From NCBI GenBank assembly GCA_022495005.1, contig JAGYXB010001009.1, positions 620,001 through 684,000 of the forward strand: a DNA stretch of 64,000 bases. The letters run 5' to 3'. Numbering within the stretch: the first letter of the stretch is position 1; the number at the start of each line of letters is the position of its first letter. The stretch is from Rhyacophila brunnea. Lineage: Eukaryota; Arthropoda; Insecta; Trichoptera; Rhyacophilidae. This document shows, piece after piece, positions 24,374-37,362 of the stretch. The notes beneath the pieces are model-generated. The model made no database searches. It saw nothing but the letters and a program-made list of their open reading frames with translations, and was not told where the DNA came from. The position numbers and the translations under genes are program-made.

Positions 24374-26376
24374 ACAGAACATAAGTATTTAAATTATTTA
24401 TTTTGTACCAATAAGTATTAATAAGGAATAATTATCGATAAAACCTACGACAAATGATTTGAAATTGTATTACAAATAATATGTATTGTTTGAATTTTTT
24501 GAAAGTTAAATATTTCTATTTGTAAAAAAAATACAGTATTAATTTATTCTCAGTAAAAAATATTATAATATATAACTACCAAAAACTGTTATAGGAATTT
24601 GTTTTGATAATTACAGCCTGCAGTGTTGTATGATGAACGTCCTTTTAACGTAGTTAACTGAAAAATATATAAATAATGTATACGTATTATTATTTTATTA
24701 AAATATCGAAATATAATATACTTATCAAATTGATCCACATATTTTATTAGTATACATAATTAGTTTCATGCGCCTACCTATAACAACAATGTCAACCGTC
24801 TTATATTAGGTAACGTATATTTTATTTAATAATATGATGTCTAAATACCAAAACTTTGCGGTCATAATATAATATTGTTTATTTATTTATGCGTTCCGTG
24901 AAAATTGATGACTACATAAAAATATAAATGATTTCAATAAGATAAATTTATTATATTTTCTCTTATGTATTTGTTTATTATAAGTCAATCTTATTTATTT
25001 TCAGTGTAACAATCATAAGGTATGATATTTTTTTGTAATACTATTTTCTATATGAATTCAGTAATTTGAAAGAATAATGGTAAAGTATTTTATACAGGTT
25101 AAGAATATATTAATGTACTGTAATTATTTATGTTATTTATTGAATAAATTATTAAAGAAAACTGAGTTGTGTTTATTTAAAGTTTAATAATATGTTTGAG
25201 TGATAGGTACTACAATAATTTTCTATAAACATCTTATTAGTACTCACTAATATTTGATGTATATGCATTGAAATCTGTTGTACATAATAATATCTAGATA
25301 TTAAAAATTATTAACATGATTATAATATTATTATTTATACCTGGGTATTCTTCATTAACCATCCATGTACTAATTTAATTTAAATATATGTATAAACATA
25401 TTATTTAACTGACACATTCCTAATATGCTTTGAAATAAATTTAAAAAATAAGAAACATGTTTGATGTTTGATAAAATATTTATTAGCTTTCAATATAAAA
25501 ATATAATAAATACGTACTAAAAATGTGAGCATATGTGCGTAAAAGATTTATTTATAATATGTGATAGTATAAGCTTGACCAAGCTTTGCGGTCTGTTAAT
25601 TATGCTAATTATAGATAGGGAAATCTACTCACACCAATTAATATATAGGTATGCCAATATAATGTGTGACACTTTCTTATATATCTAAAGGTACATTCGT
25701 AACTATTCGTCAATTTCTTTGACATGCCTTTTACATATATAAAATAATTATATAAATACTTCATTATGCTCTATTTATGCATGCAGATAAAGTTAATAAA
25801 ATTAAAAAGATAATTTAAATGATAAATATGACTTACATTAACTTAATAAGTAATATTTTTACATGAATGTTTGTAAGTAGGTACTTAAAATAATGAAGCA
25901 TATAATGAAATAAAAAAACCTTTTTTCTTAAAACTTATCTTTATAAAAAATATTGCACAATATTTAAAAATAATTTACATTTTTTTCTGATAAATAATCA
26001 ATAATAAATACCAACAATAATTATCGTATTTAAGTATATTAAGCAGAAAAATCTTTTAATACATAAGGTTTAGTAAAATAATATAAATTAAATTAAATAG
26101 TAATAAATATTTTATCGCTATGGTTGGTCAGTACGTTTTACCATCATTATCGCATCTTGCAGGTCATTTTTCAGTCATTTTAAATCAATTATAATAACTA
26201 ATATATTTAATATACACCACATATACTAGCTACCATATTTTTAACAATAATTTAGATATATACAAATGAAAAGTATAGGTAGGTAGTATTAATATCTTTA
26301 TAGATGGTGTATAAAAATATTTGGTATCAGTCATTAGAATTAATAAATTTTAAATATTCGTTTATGATTATCAGCC
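24374..26376. other. Convergent intergenic region between genes B and C
   Basis: These 2.0 kb between the two stop codons must hold both 3' UTRs. Several AATAAA-like hexamers occur on each strand and none can be singled out. There is no other coding signal. Confidence 0.6.
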
Positions 26377-27192
26377 TTAACTTCTCGGTACATGAGCACT
26401 GTAGGCACGCTCTTGCTTCATCAGATCAGCATCCAGGCTTCTGTGATAATGTCCTCCGCCGCTTCCGCTAGTCTCGTATTCACCACCGCCGCCTCCATAA
26501 TGTGACGAGGAGTAAGTATGGCTTTGGGACACTTGGGGATGCTTTACAATTTCATAAGTCGTTTTTTCGTGAGCTTCTCCGCTGGATACGAGTTTCTTCA
26601 ATCCGATAATTGCACTTAATACCAAAGCAATCTTACCAATCAGCAAAGCTTTACCAGCAATTAAAGCAATAGCTTGGAAGGCCATGGCGACAAAACCACC
26701 CTTGATAGCGATGGCGGTAAGGATTGGGCCAATGTATTTCTTGAGCTTTCCTCTTCCTTCTTCGATCATTTTATTGAAGGTCTGTTTACCATCCATAGAT
26801 CTACCGACAAACGATGACATGGTTAGTGACATTTGATGAGTCCCCAAAAAACGCGCAGATTTTTCAGCAATCAGATTATCCAACTGATCTGAAGACATTG
26901 TTTTAATTTCTTCATCACTATATCCAATTGATCTTGCGTCTTCTACGTCTTTCCTTTTTACAACTGATACGCCATCGAAAACTGTAATATTTTCAGTTTT
27001 AATTGCTCTGTCGGCAATTTTGACGGCTTGAATTTTAAGGCACTTAACAATTTCTTCAGACTTTTCGCAGTGATCATAAATCCTCCTTAACATTTTAAGT
27101 CCAGTATTAAAAGGACTCTGATCTTCTTGGGCAGCCATCGTATATACTACACACCACACGGCAAAAATTAAAACACTTTTATTAAAAGACAT
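26377..27192 (-). CDS. Osiris family (DUF1676) protein, intronless (gene C)
   Basis: This is a single uninterrupted 271-aa frame. It has a signal peptide (about 1-20), Cys42 and Cys51, and a KTENITVFDGVSVVKRKD block (about 65-82). A basic GRGKLKKY lead precedes a hydrophobic core at 154-202 with IALIAGKALLIGKIALVLSA, the most canonical Osiris core of the three genes. The tail has YEIVKHPQ, Ser/Tyr/Gly-rich repeats and QERAY near 260, equivalent to the AQxLAY region. The tail and core recall the conserved Osiris 6/7/8-like members, but I cannot assign an ortholog by eye. Genes A and B are split by two or three introns, one ahead of and one behind the core, whereas here both are absent. It is transcribed toward gene B, with 2.0 kb between the stop codons. 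The ATG at 27190-27192 directly precedes the signal peptide. Confidence 0.93.
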   Translation of the reverse strand: MSFNKSVLIFAVWCVVYTMAAQEDQSPFNTGLKMLRRIYDHCEKSEEIVKCLKIQAVKIADRAIKTENITVFDGVSVVKRKDVEDARSIGYSDEEIKTMSSDQLDNLIAEKSARFLGTHQMSLTMSSFVGRSMDGKQTFNKMIEEGRGKLKKYIGPILTAIAIKGGFVAMAFQAIALIAGKALLIGKIALVLSAIIGLKKLVSSGEAHEKTTYEIVKHPQVSQSHTYSSSHYGGGGGEYETSGSGGGHYHRSLDADLMKQERAYSAHVPRS

Positions 27193-30100
27193 TTTATATT
27201 ATTATTATTGTAAGTATATTATAATTGGTTTATATCGGATCGTTGAATCCTTCACTTCAACTTATTGCTTGTATTTGTTGATTGGGGAGATGCTGGCTTG
27301 CGAATGATGCCTACAGCTAGTGTGTAAGCTGTTTTATTGTTTCGATTGAAATGTGGTTGATTTGATATGAACACCGGCATTTATTCAATTTCTCTTAAAA
27401 GGAACTCATCCATAAACGTTTCAGAGCGTGCGATAACTACATTAGAGAATCCCGCACGTAAATGCATCGCAGGCAATTTGTTTCGTGTGTAAGTACGTAG
27501 GTATATAGAATGAGAAAAAATGGACATCTCGCCTATCTACAACTTTGCTCGCTATTGCAGTTGCACTAGACCAGAGATTGCGTGTCAGTTGGATGCACTT
27601 GCTATTTTTAAGAAATTTCCTAGGTAAATATTAAAATAGTTTCATAAGTGTAATAGTAAATCTCTCATGTGACTAATTGAATAAATACCTGTCAAATTAA
27701 ATTGACTTTAATAGGAAGGAATATATATCATTTTAGATAATGCACCTACCTATAGGTAATATTTTTTATAAATTTTAATGAACGAAATATATTATTTATA
27801 TATGGAATATATCAATAAGCTGAATATATAAATGATTCCGCGACGAAAAAAGACGTGTTTTTGTGTTTTTACCATCTTCGTCACTGCTGGATGAAGGCTT
27901 CTCATTGATGCCTTATGTCTCCTTAAAACTGTTGATTTCCCGTACTTCCACTAAACTCTATTACTTTTTCATCGATCTAACATGCTTTTAGTTATCTTTG
28001 AGGTAGATACCTATGCTAATATATTTAATCTATCCAATGATAATCAATGAACACTTCGGGGATTATTGTGAAGATGGTATTTTGGATGGAGGGCAAAGTG
28101 CCTATATTTTTTTTAAATCTTTTTTTATTGCTGAAGACTTTCTACAATATAAATTATTTCAATAGATCTATCGAATTATTTATGTAATGTTATAAAATAT
28201 TACATGAGTCAACATCAACGATGTAGTGTTGAAAGCTAATTTATTGCACCAATAACAGTGGAAAATAAAGGAATGGAAAAGTTTAGGCACATTTCTCACA
28301 CGGATATTATAGGTGTCAGTGGAATTAAAAAATGTTAAATATTATATAAAATTTTACAGACATTTTGTTATTATTATCATTTTTGTTTTTGTTATTTTTT
28401 TTTACAAAAGGAAAACTACAATAATTATAAATTCAAGTTGTTCACAAAATGTTTGTTAAAAAGAAAAACAGCTTAATCAGAAGAGAAAATAGAAAAAAAA
28501 AACATAATGTATAATATATAGACGACTATTTTTAGGATTTATAAAACGTTCACAGAAATCACCATCACGCAAGTGGAATTATTATGTATTTAATATAGTC
28601 ACTAAATATTACCTTTTTCGTGATATTACATAAATTTTAATACTGCGAAAATGTGATATTTAATCTTTAGGAATATAGAAGATATCTTGTTTTTTAATGT
28701 ATATTTGGAGGCTGGACCATTGGCTAACATCCATTTCTCGTAAAAAGAAAAATCTTTTTCAATGCTTCTTTTACTCTATGGAGACCTATATTATGTTCTT
28801 CATAGGATCGGATATACTAAAATAATACATAGATTATGAAAAGTGTAAAATTATAGATTTTCGGGTAAAATAGTTACTTATATTTGTTTCAAGTGAAGAA
28901 TCCATCCACAAAATATTAGGTTCTAAAATTATGATAGGTATACTATATATACTAATGTCAATTATTTTATCTTCCATGATTTGTCATTTTAAGGATTTTG
29001 TTTAATTAATTAAATAATCAATAGTTATGTACTTCACTCAAACGTAGAAAATTAAAATAACCAGTATAAATAAGTACATTATACCATAATTTACAATTTA
29101 ATTTGTCATGTCAGAGTAAGAAAATAGTGCATAAATTCTTAGAATAATGCATTTTAAAATTACATTATCAGTGCCGGTAGGCAAGCATTTTATTCATAAA
29201 CTTGAATCGATGCATTTTGATCAGTGGTTCGTTCATCGCCCCACCGTACTCCAGTTTTTTCTTCAAAGTCGGGTACACTTACTATTTTTGTACGATCTAC
29301 GAGACGTCAACTCAGAAAATTATTAAACTCATATATTTCAATATTCATAAATTATTAAATTCATATAAATACAAAATTATTACACTCATATTGAGTATAA
29401 TATTATGAAACAAATTACAAATTTGTAAATATTTACCAATTAATTAAAGCACTTATTAAAAACAACAACTTAACTTTTAGTTTCCTAATTTTAATTCGTT
29501 TAAATAAAATTCATGTAATATTGTATTTTTAAAATAAGCCAATAGCAAAGAAAATTAAAAGAAAACTACTCTTTGTAGATACAGTTTAAATATATAAAAA
29601 CGAAGCTTTAAAAAAAATAACTGAGATTTTTAAATAAATCAGATGCAGTTTCATATTGCAGGTATGTGTGTAGCAATCTTCAGTCTTGTGTAGGCTGTAT
29701 CTTTCGAAAACCTCAAAGCGTTTCTACACTATTTTAGGTTCAATCAATCGGGTAACACCATAAATTACTAGTACATGTAGGTAGGTATTGATAATAGTTA
29801 GAAATACTACGGTCACTATAGACTCTTGAATTTATAGTAAGTAGATATATGGTCATATTTTTAATTAGATTCTACATATTATGATGCACGTCGACCATTT
29901 CAAATGGAGGCATGTTTAATAAATTCATATTTTAATACAAATTTACTTTATACATTATTGTAATACAATAAATAACGTCAAATAATTTAAATATATAAGC
30001 AATCATACACACTGAGCTATTATTGAATATTTAACAAATTTAAATAAACATTAACTAAAATTGCATATTATATACATTAAACGTACATAATATTAAGCTA

Positions 30101-30269
30101 TTTCATTACCCAGCGTTTTAAGTAGGTATATTATAAGAAAAGTGAGTATCAGTCAAATAGTTTGGATATATAAAATCTGATAAAAGCTGATGGCAAATTA
30201 TCAATGTTCTTAATTTGGTGGAATTGGTTGCCATATAAGGATTATTATTCTATTATAACATACTTACTT
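27193..30269. other. Region upstream of gene C
   Basis: This region should contain the promoter of gene C. TATATCGG at about 27230 (TATAAA-like on the minus strand) is close to the ATG but unconvincing. The rest is AT-rich, with only short ORFs such as 29202-29408 that look like noncoding translation. Confidence 0.5.
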
Positions 30270-30600
30270 CACCCTGTCACACCCCAGCATTGAGGCACAG
30301 GGCAAGCACGTGGTAGTGCTACTACCCCCAATCTATCGCCACATCTCACGCCACTCGCAATGTAAGACCTTCATCGTGTAGATCGCTTTATACTAACGCA
30401 ATAGGGTGAGGGAGTGTCGGCCATGGCGACAGAACTCTTGAGGTTGTACCACAAGGACAATGCAAAATGCCATGCATTGGGGAAACTAATTCACAAACTA
30501 CCGGCCCAAAAACCGGTACAGTCTGGAAACATTTGAAGCATTCTAAGATGGAAGCCCCACCAGTGAACTTGTGAGCTGTGGGTTAATATCCTGTACATCC
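30270..30600. repeat. GC-richer unclassified insertion
   Basis: The base composition jumps well above the surroundings (CACCCTGTCACACCCCAGCA...CGGCCATGGCGACAG...). There is no long ORF. It is likely part of a transposable element, but no ends or domains were recognised. Confidence 0.4.
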
Positions 30601-30609
30601 TAACTTTTA

Positions 30610-31055
30610 AATAATTACAAGATAAAAAGAACTTTTTATATACAACGTTTTTAAATTTTCTGTTGAATTATTATGCTCAATATGCTCAAACTTGTACTTG
30701 ATATGAAGTAAATAAAAAATAAACAAACAAATAAATATAGAATACTGAAATGTCATTTTGATTTCTATAATAACGCACGTATATATTAATAATTTAGTTG
30801 CTAGGACCACCAAGCAACCTTAGCAACCAATAATAGTGGATTGGATTACGGATTTCTTCCGAAATAACTTTTAATACAAAACAGAATTAACTGAAAATGA
30901 ATTCAATTCTATTGGCATCGTGTTTTGATATATTCTAAAAGTTTCAAATGTCTAGCTAGTCGGGAAGTTAGTTAAAAATCGATTGCAAGATTTATACTGG
31001 ATAAACAACCACCAGACAAACAAGAATACGAGCTAAGAAAAACGTGGTAAAATAG
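30610..31055. repeat. Dispersed ~400-bp repeat, copy 1
   Basis: It shares blocks in the same order with 53220-53565: TAATTACAAG..CGTTTTTAAATTTT..TGTTGAAT, then CAGAATTAACTGAAAATGAA, then GTGTTTTGATATATTCTAAA and TAGTCGGGAAGTTAGTTAAA. It has no coding capacity and is unclassified. Confidence 0.75.
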
Positions 31056-34000
31056 GTTTTATAGGATAACAATATTGATATAATGCTTCAGCACCATTAA
31101 AATATGGTGGTATTAACAAGATCGAAGATAATTTTGACGGTTTTTTGTTTATTTTGAATTGTTCATCAAAATATTGTCGTAATTCTAGTGGATAGTTTAT
31201 TTCTATAAATTTTATTAAGAGTCTTTTGTATAAACGGATTTTTATTTGTCTGTTTAATTTTCTAAAATATATGATGCCAGAATACTCTAGTGTATATACA
31301 TTTGTATTTGTTCTTTCTTTAATAATAGTTGGTACAAGATATTTAAAAAAAAGCGCTCACTCATCGTACATCATAATAATGTGCATAATTTTATTATATA
31401 GTGAACTGTAGTGCAGATTATAATGCAAAGAAATGCATTGCATATAATATAACACGAATGGACAACATTCATGAAGTCTTCGAGATGCACATAATATTTT
31501 GAGTATGTTGCTTTCGATTCAATTTAATAAATAAATAAATATAGATAAACTATGTATATTGATTAAAAAGAATTTATTGTCAAGAAGACAAAGGAATTCT
31601 ATATTTTTATTCGGAGGTATTAATGATATCATTTTACTGTTAATGACATACATATAATATATACTTATATACTTACATGTAATCAAAAATATAATAAAAT
31701 GCAAAACACTGGATAATCCAAATAAAAAATGAGTGTTGTCGATTTACTTTACTAAATAATAAAATATTAACGTTACAATATCGTTGTTTATTTGGAGCGT
31801 GTATATATATAATATTTATATTCTTTTTCATAAATTTTTAAATTAATATTAATATATTTCTTCAATTAAAATTAATTAGTCTATAGATCACAATGTGCAT
31901 GTACAATATATTGTATGTATTATAAATTATTGAAAGTATTAATACATCGAGTAGCAAAATAAGCTGATTTCCAATCACAAGATATACATAAATAATATTG
32001 GGCGTAAATATTATCTTCTGAACGATCACAAAATAAATTATATAAAATAAGCCCAAAACAATGTCAATAACTGAAAATCGTATAAAACTTAAATCCATTA
32101 GAATTTAAATTCAAAGTCCATCGAGTACCTTCGGTCGATAGTATTAATATTATTAATGAAATAATAAAAGGCTTTGTTTCCAAACTCCCTAAATAATTCA
32201 CTTAGGTCCTAAATATGACTACCTAACAATAACTATAACTATTTATGTAGTTTGTTAATTTATTGTTTTTATAGTAGTAGAAGTAATGTTAATTCAATAA
32301 CAGGTGCAATAAATATCGTAACACCCACATTGTTAAAAATGTAACGCTTTATGAGGCATCGAGGTTTCTCATTTTATTCTATAATGCCAAATAGAGATGT
32401 ATATATAAGTACGTCATGTATGAAATCTCTGCAGTTTCATTTTATATTCGATTTTTTTTACGTACCTACAATAGTTAAGAGTCAAATAAGAATTTTAATA
32501 ACATAAGTCGTCTAACTAGCCTATAATTATGTTTGGCTATATTATACGTATGGGTACAATATCATTAACCTCGGAATCATTCAATTATATGTCACTATAT
32601 TTTTATCAAATTAACTTTCTATCATTATTTGATTCGTATGTGGAGTAAATTTGGGTTATTTTCGTAGTAATAAATGAGTTAAACCAAGAATATTTTTAAC
32701 ATTTAAAAACAAAAATAAAAGTTACCCACTACTCTAATTACTACAGTTTTGGTGGTAATACTAAAAACATTACTATAAGGGAATATTATTATAAGTGACA
32801 CATTAAAAAAATACACAAAAAAAAATTTTGTTTTCTTTAAAATAGTTGGTACAAGATATTTTTTTTCATATAAAAGACAAAATATCATGCAATATTTTAA
32901 TCTTATTTTGAATAATGTCAAACCTAAACAATTTAAGAGATTGTTTATATAAATTTATTTATTATATAAATATGCCCATGCGTTAGCACCAAATGTTTCA
33001 TAATTAATAGTAAAAATTTATTAAATATCATTGTTAAAATATTTTTGTAGTACATATTTGAGATTACTTATATTGTATGAAAATAATTTTCATCTTCTCT
33101 CTGTCATATCTGTTATTAGACATTGCGGATAATTTCAGTATTTTTTTCACTGTTTGTCAACGTTTATGACGTGTCTAAAAATATTCAAAAGAAAACTATT
33201 TTCCATTTAAAGTCAAAGATAATATTTTAATTAAAAATAAAATGTTATAAAAAGTTAATTTGTTAAAGGATTCCGTCATATTATTGCATTTATAGTAATT
33301 TTTCTTATTAAAATTTAGCCTTTTATTGAAATTCTGATAATTATTGACTGCGACAGTCAATTTCTACTGCGATGCTCACAAAATAATAGTCAAAAGCTTG
33401 GTGGAAATTCTGTGGCGCTATAAAATTTATTGTATAAAATATGAAGAATTTTAATGACATCTTTCATCAGTGTAGTGTAATATTATGATATTAATATTGT
33501 ATAGTATTTGATAATAAATGGTATCATGGAAGTCGTATTTATTTAATAAATATTTTTATTAAATCTTATTCTTTAAAAAAGTTAACCTACCAATAAATCG
33601 TGAGAATACACAATTAAGAATACATAGCATTATAAAAAAGTATTATTTATCAATTATAATTAATATTAAAGTTTTATAATATTTGATGGATAAAATTTTA
33701 TTGTCATAACAACATTTATATTATATATTTATATATTATTAATCCTACAAAATATTTAAAAAAAAAACTTATGTTATTTGCAAGAGCATGATTATTAAAA
33801 TTCTCAACGACATCTGTGTATCTGGAGGGGAAATTTATTTCAACGCAAATTTTCATATTTTCTACACAAATATATCAAATGATATCTGTTATAAAATTTT
33901 TCATATTAGTATCTACTTTTAAATTTCGTTTGATACGTCACATTTACAAAGATAGGTAACTTATCAAACTAAAATAAGTTGTTAATTATCTTATCATAAT

Positions 34001-34875
34001 TATTAACGATTGATATTTTTCCATTAACTGTTAAATTTTCTACTTAGGTATTTGAAAATGTTTGATTTAGTCTTTTACCAAATAAATACACAATTTCAAT
34101 TAATTCTCGTAATTTGTTTTAAATATCATCAGCTATTTTTATATTTTTTATATTTGTATTAGATTTATAGTAAACATAATATGAATGTTTACTATAAATC
34201 TACATACTTTGATCATTTTAAATAAATTAACATGTATAACGAAGTTCCACTAAACGAAAACAACAGTTCAATCAAATAATAAGTAACGATTTCCCAGAGT
34301 ATTTTTAAAAGGTCCAGTAGGTTTATATTGATCACGGCCTTATACAACAATGTTGTCGTGAAACCATCTGTTTGATTGAAAGTTTTAAGATCTAGCTAAG
34401 CATAAAAGGATTTGCTTTCACCTTTATAAATATTTAATAATATCGGCGGTGAGCGATGAACAATATATGATTATTTATTATTACCATTAAATTTGGTATA
34501 TCTAAAGAAAGATTTTTCTCAACTATATCTACAACATTGTCCCCATAGATCAAATTTCCATTTTTTGTAAGCGGAGCATGTGAACGATGTTATATACTTA
34601 CACAAACTGTTTAACGATGAAAAATTAGTATTATTGTCAGCCTGTTGGGTCATTTTACTGTAACTTTACTTCACATACGGCAATCGGACTTGCGCATTCA
34701 GATTATTGATGACCACTCTGTTATTTCTCCACCGTAGGACAACCCATATCTGTAATGTAAATACCTATCATAAAATTATTATGTAACTTGGACATTATTT
34801 TCATCTAATATTTGGATCATATTATATCAATTATATAATTATTCTTATCAGTATAACTTATTTATTTATATCTAT
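31056..34875. other. Long AT-rich stretch without a gene
   Basis: 3.8 kb of very AT-rich DNA. The ORFs at 31226, 31519, 31862 and 32703 are Ile/Tyr/Phe-rich translations without motifs. No repeat family was recognised. Confidence 0.5.
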
Positions 34876-35640
34876 AGAATATACCGAGACAAGACCCTAA
34901 AGACCTCCAAGGTAGAATGCAAGAACTCGCAAATGTCAGTCAAACGGTCGGCCTAAAGATAAACGTCTCAAAGACAAAAGTGATGAGGAACTGTTTTTCG
35001 GACCGTGCGATTATTTGTATTAATGGCACCCAACTCGAGCAAGTCAGCAGCTACGTCTATCTCGGACAGCAGGTGCCCATAGACGGAAGCACGCACGATG
35101 AAATTGCTCGAAGAACAAAGCTGGGATGGAGTGCTTTCTGACGTTTGAATAGTATCTTAAAGAGTGACCTACCATTATGTCTTAAGCGTAGGGTGTTCAA
35201 CCAATGTGTGCTACCCGTGCTCACGTATGGCTGCGAGACGTAGACCCTCAACACGAGAGATGTCCAAAGGCTAAGAGTCGCACAGCGAGGCATGGAGAGA
35301 TGTATGTTGGGCATCACGCGAAAGGATCGTAAGAGAAACGAATGGGTTAGGAAGCAGACAGGAGTACGTGATGTAATAGACGTTGCCAAACAGCTAAAAT
35401 GTAGATGGGCTGGGCACATTGGTCACCAAAAAGACGGCCGCTGGACAAATGCCGTCATCCATTGGTACTCAAGGGGCACGAAACGGCCACAGGGTCGCTC
35501 TAAAAGCCGCTGAATTGACGGACTGGTAAAGTTCGTCGGAAATACGTGGCAGCGAACGACACAGGACCGAGTGAATTGGAAGAAGCTTGGGACGGCCTTC
35601 ATCCAGCAGTGGATTGACCCCGGCTGATGATGATGATAGA
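34876..35640 (+). pseudogene. RTE-like non-LTR retrotransposon, 3' end of ORF2 with TGATGATGA tail
   Basis: This is the C-terminal part of an endonuclease-reverse transcriptase. QTVGLKINVSKTKVM (RT motif 6/7 region) is followed by SSYVYLGQQV, VLPVLTYGCET, MLGITRKDRKRNEWVRKQTG, LKCRWAGHIGHQKDGRWTNA, GTKRPQGR and a terminal W-rich block. An in-frame TGA at 35140, a stop after YGCET and a stop before IDGLVKF break the frame, so it is dead. The 3' end finishes in a short TGATGATGATGA run typical of RTE-type insertions. The 5' part (endonuclease and RT catalytic motifs) is missing, as usual for 5'-truncated LINEs. Three other decayed copies occur in the window. Confidence 0.85.
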
Positions 35641-36110
35641 ATATACGGAAGTACGTATAAGAAGTGTGTATAGAATAAGGTTTTTATTTTGTCAAGCAAT
35701 CTGATAACGATCATTTCACAAATAATATCAGTAATATTTAATATTTTTTTATGATCAATATCCGGTTTGCTTTTTTTTATTTGGTTGCGGTTATTTCGTA
35801 TAGGCAGGTTGTTGATTGAACATCTAAATTAATAATTAATTCAACGGTAAGATAATCAATTTACTCCATAAAATGGTTCTTTAATTATAATTCACCACAG
35901 TATAATTATATATATATATATATATTTCATCGATACGTGTTTCACTCATTTGGTCAGTTTTTTCAAGAATGGGTACCAATTTTTTTCGCAATAACAATAA
36001 TAATTCCAAGTAATTGTTACATTGTATAAATGATCAAGAACATAGTGAATCTCTTAAATATATATTATGTTATCAAGTTTAATATTATATTAGTTTTAAC
36101 CGACAGGTGG
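35641..36110. other. Sequence between the LINE and mariner
   Basis: AT-rich, with a (TA)n run at about 35907-35925. Any 5' inverted repeat of the mariner should lie near its right end, but no convincing copy is present. Confidence 0.5.
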
Positions 36111-37362
36111 CGCGACTAGTACTGTAAGCGGTTTGTTTTCATGCAGCGGCACTACCGATTCAGTATGCTGCGAAGTTTCAATCAGATTGGTCGGGTTGTT
36201 GTGTGTTTCTCGTACATTTTAAAAAAAAATTTGCTTGTGGAAAATGGAAAAATGGAAAATTGAGTTTAGAGCTGTTATTAAACATTTTAATATAAAAGGG
36301 TTAACAGCAAAGGAAATAAAAAATGAGTTGGATTTAGTTCACAGCATATCTGCTCCTTCACTTGCAACTATTTATAACTGGTTAAATGAATTTAAACGTG
36401 GTCGTACATCAACAAAGGATGAACCACGCTCAGGACGTCCTGTAGAGGTGACTACACCAGAAATGATCAATAAAATCTACGATATGGTGTTAAGTGACCG
36501 AAGATTAAAGTTGAGTGAGATAATTGAAGTTACAGGGATCTCAAAAGGTAGCGTCATTTCTATTTTACATGACAAATTGGGCATGAAAAATGTTTCTGCA
36601 AGATGGGTGCCGCGTTTGCTCACAGTCGACAATAAACGCAATAGGGTGGTGGCCTCTAAAGCCCTGTTGTCGCTCATGCAACGCAATCCGGATAAATTTT
36701 TTCGTCGCTTTGTGACTGTAGATGAAACATGGATGCACCACTATACTCCCGAGACGAAAGAACAGTCAAAGCAGTGGATTGCGAAGGCAAACCATGTCCA
36801 AAGAAGGCGAAAACCGTAAAATCGGCTGGTAAGGTTATGGCTACTGTATTTTGGGATGCACGTGAAATTATTTTCGTTGACTATTTGGAAAAAGGAAAAA
36901 CAATAACAGGGGATTATTATGCATCTTTATTGGACCAGCTAAAAACAAAATTGAAGAAAAACGGCCTCATTTAAACAGGAAAAAAAACCTCTTTCATCAG
37001 GACAATGCCCGTGTTCACACATGTTTACGATCAATGGCTAAAATTGAAGAATTGAAGTTCGAATTGGTCGACCACCCACCGTATTCGCCAGATTTAGCTC
37101 CCAGTGACTTTTTCTTTTTCCCAAACTTAAAAAAATGGCTAAGTGGACAACGTTTTTTTTCAAATGAAGAAGTCATCGATCGGACAAATGCTTATTTTGA
37201 GGACCTTCCGAAAACTTATTTTTCTGACGGTTTTAAAAAAATTGAGAAACGTCTAACCAAGTGTATTGAGCTCCAAGGAGATTATGTTGAGAAATAAAAA
37301 AAAAATACAAAAATAAAAACTGTTTTAATGCTTTTTTCTAAGGAATTATTGACCCACCCTCG
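36110..37362 (+). mobile_element. Mariner-family element (5' end not found)
   Basis: The 3' end reads AAGGAATTATTGACCCACCC then TCG and TA, the typical mariner terminus. A matching left terminus (TACGAGGGTGGGTCAATAAT) is not found upstream. A weak candidate (GAATGGGTACCAATTTTTT) lies near 35967. The 5' leader AACCGACAGGTGGCGCGACT near 36098 resembles mariner leaders. The element therefore looks 5'-truncated or strongly diverged. Confidence 0.8.
36244..37297 (+). pseudogene. Mariner transposase, two frameshifts
   Basis: The paired N-terminal helix-turn-helix region is intact (AEIKNELD-like helix, TIYNWLNEFKRGRTS, DEPRSGRP). It is followed by the catalytic domain: first Asp in VTVDETWMHHYTPETKEQSKQW (codon 36721), second in FHQDNARVHTC (codon 37001), third in YSPDLAPSDFFFF, with 34 residues between the last two (D34D). 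The reading frame changes near 36775-36800 and again near 36955, with a stop after KKNGLI in one frame. The product therefore cannot be made as one protein, though all three catalytic Asp codons and the normal end (GDYVEK, stop 37295) survive. The ATG at 36244 is used because the upstream in-frame codon at 36235 is TTG. It is a recent but inactive copy. Confidence 0.9.

Noticed and set aside
31226..32921. Several membrane-protein-like ORFs (31226, 31862, 32703)
   Set aside because: Hydrophobic composition follows from T-rich codons; there are no conserved motifs and no exon structure.
35057..35419. 120-codon minus-strand ORF
   Set aside because: It is antisense to a recognisable LINE reverse-transcriptase remnant.
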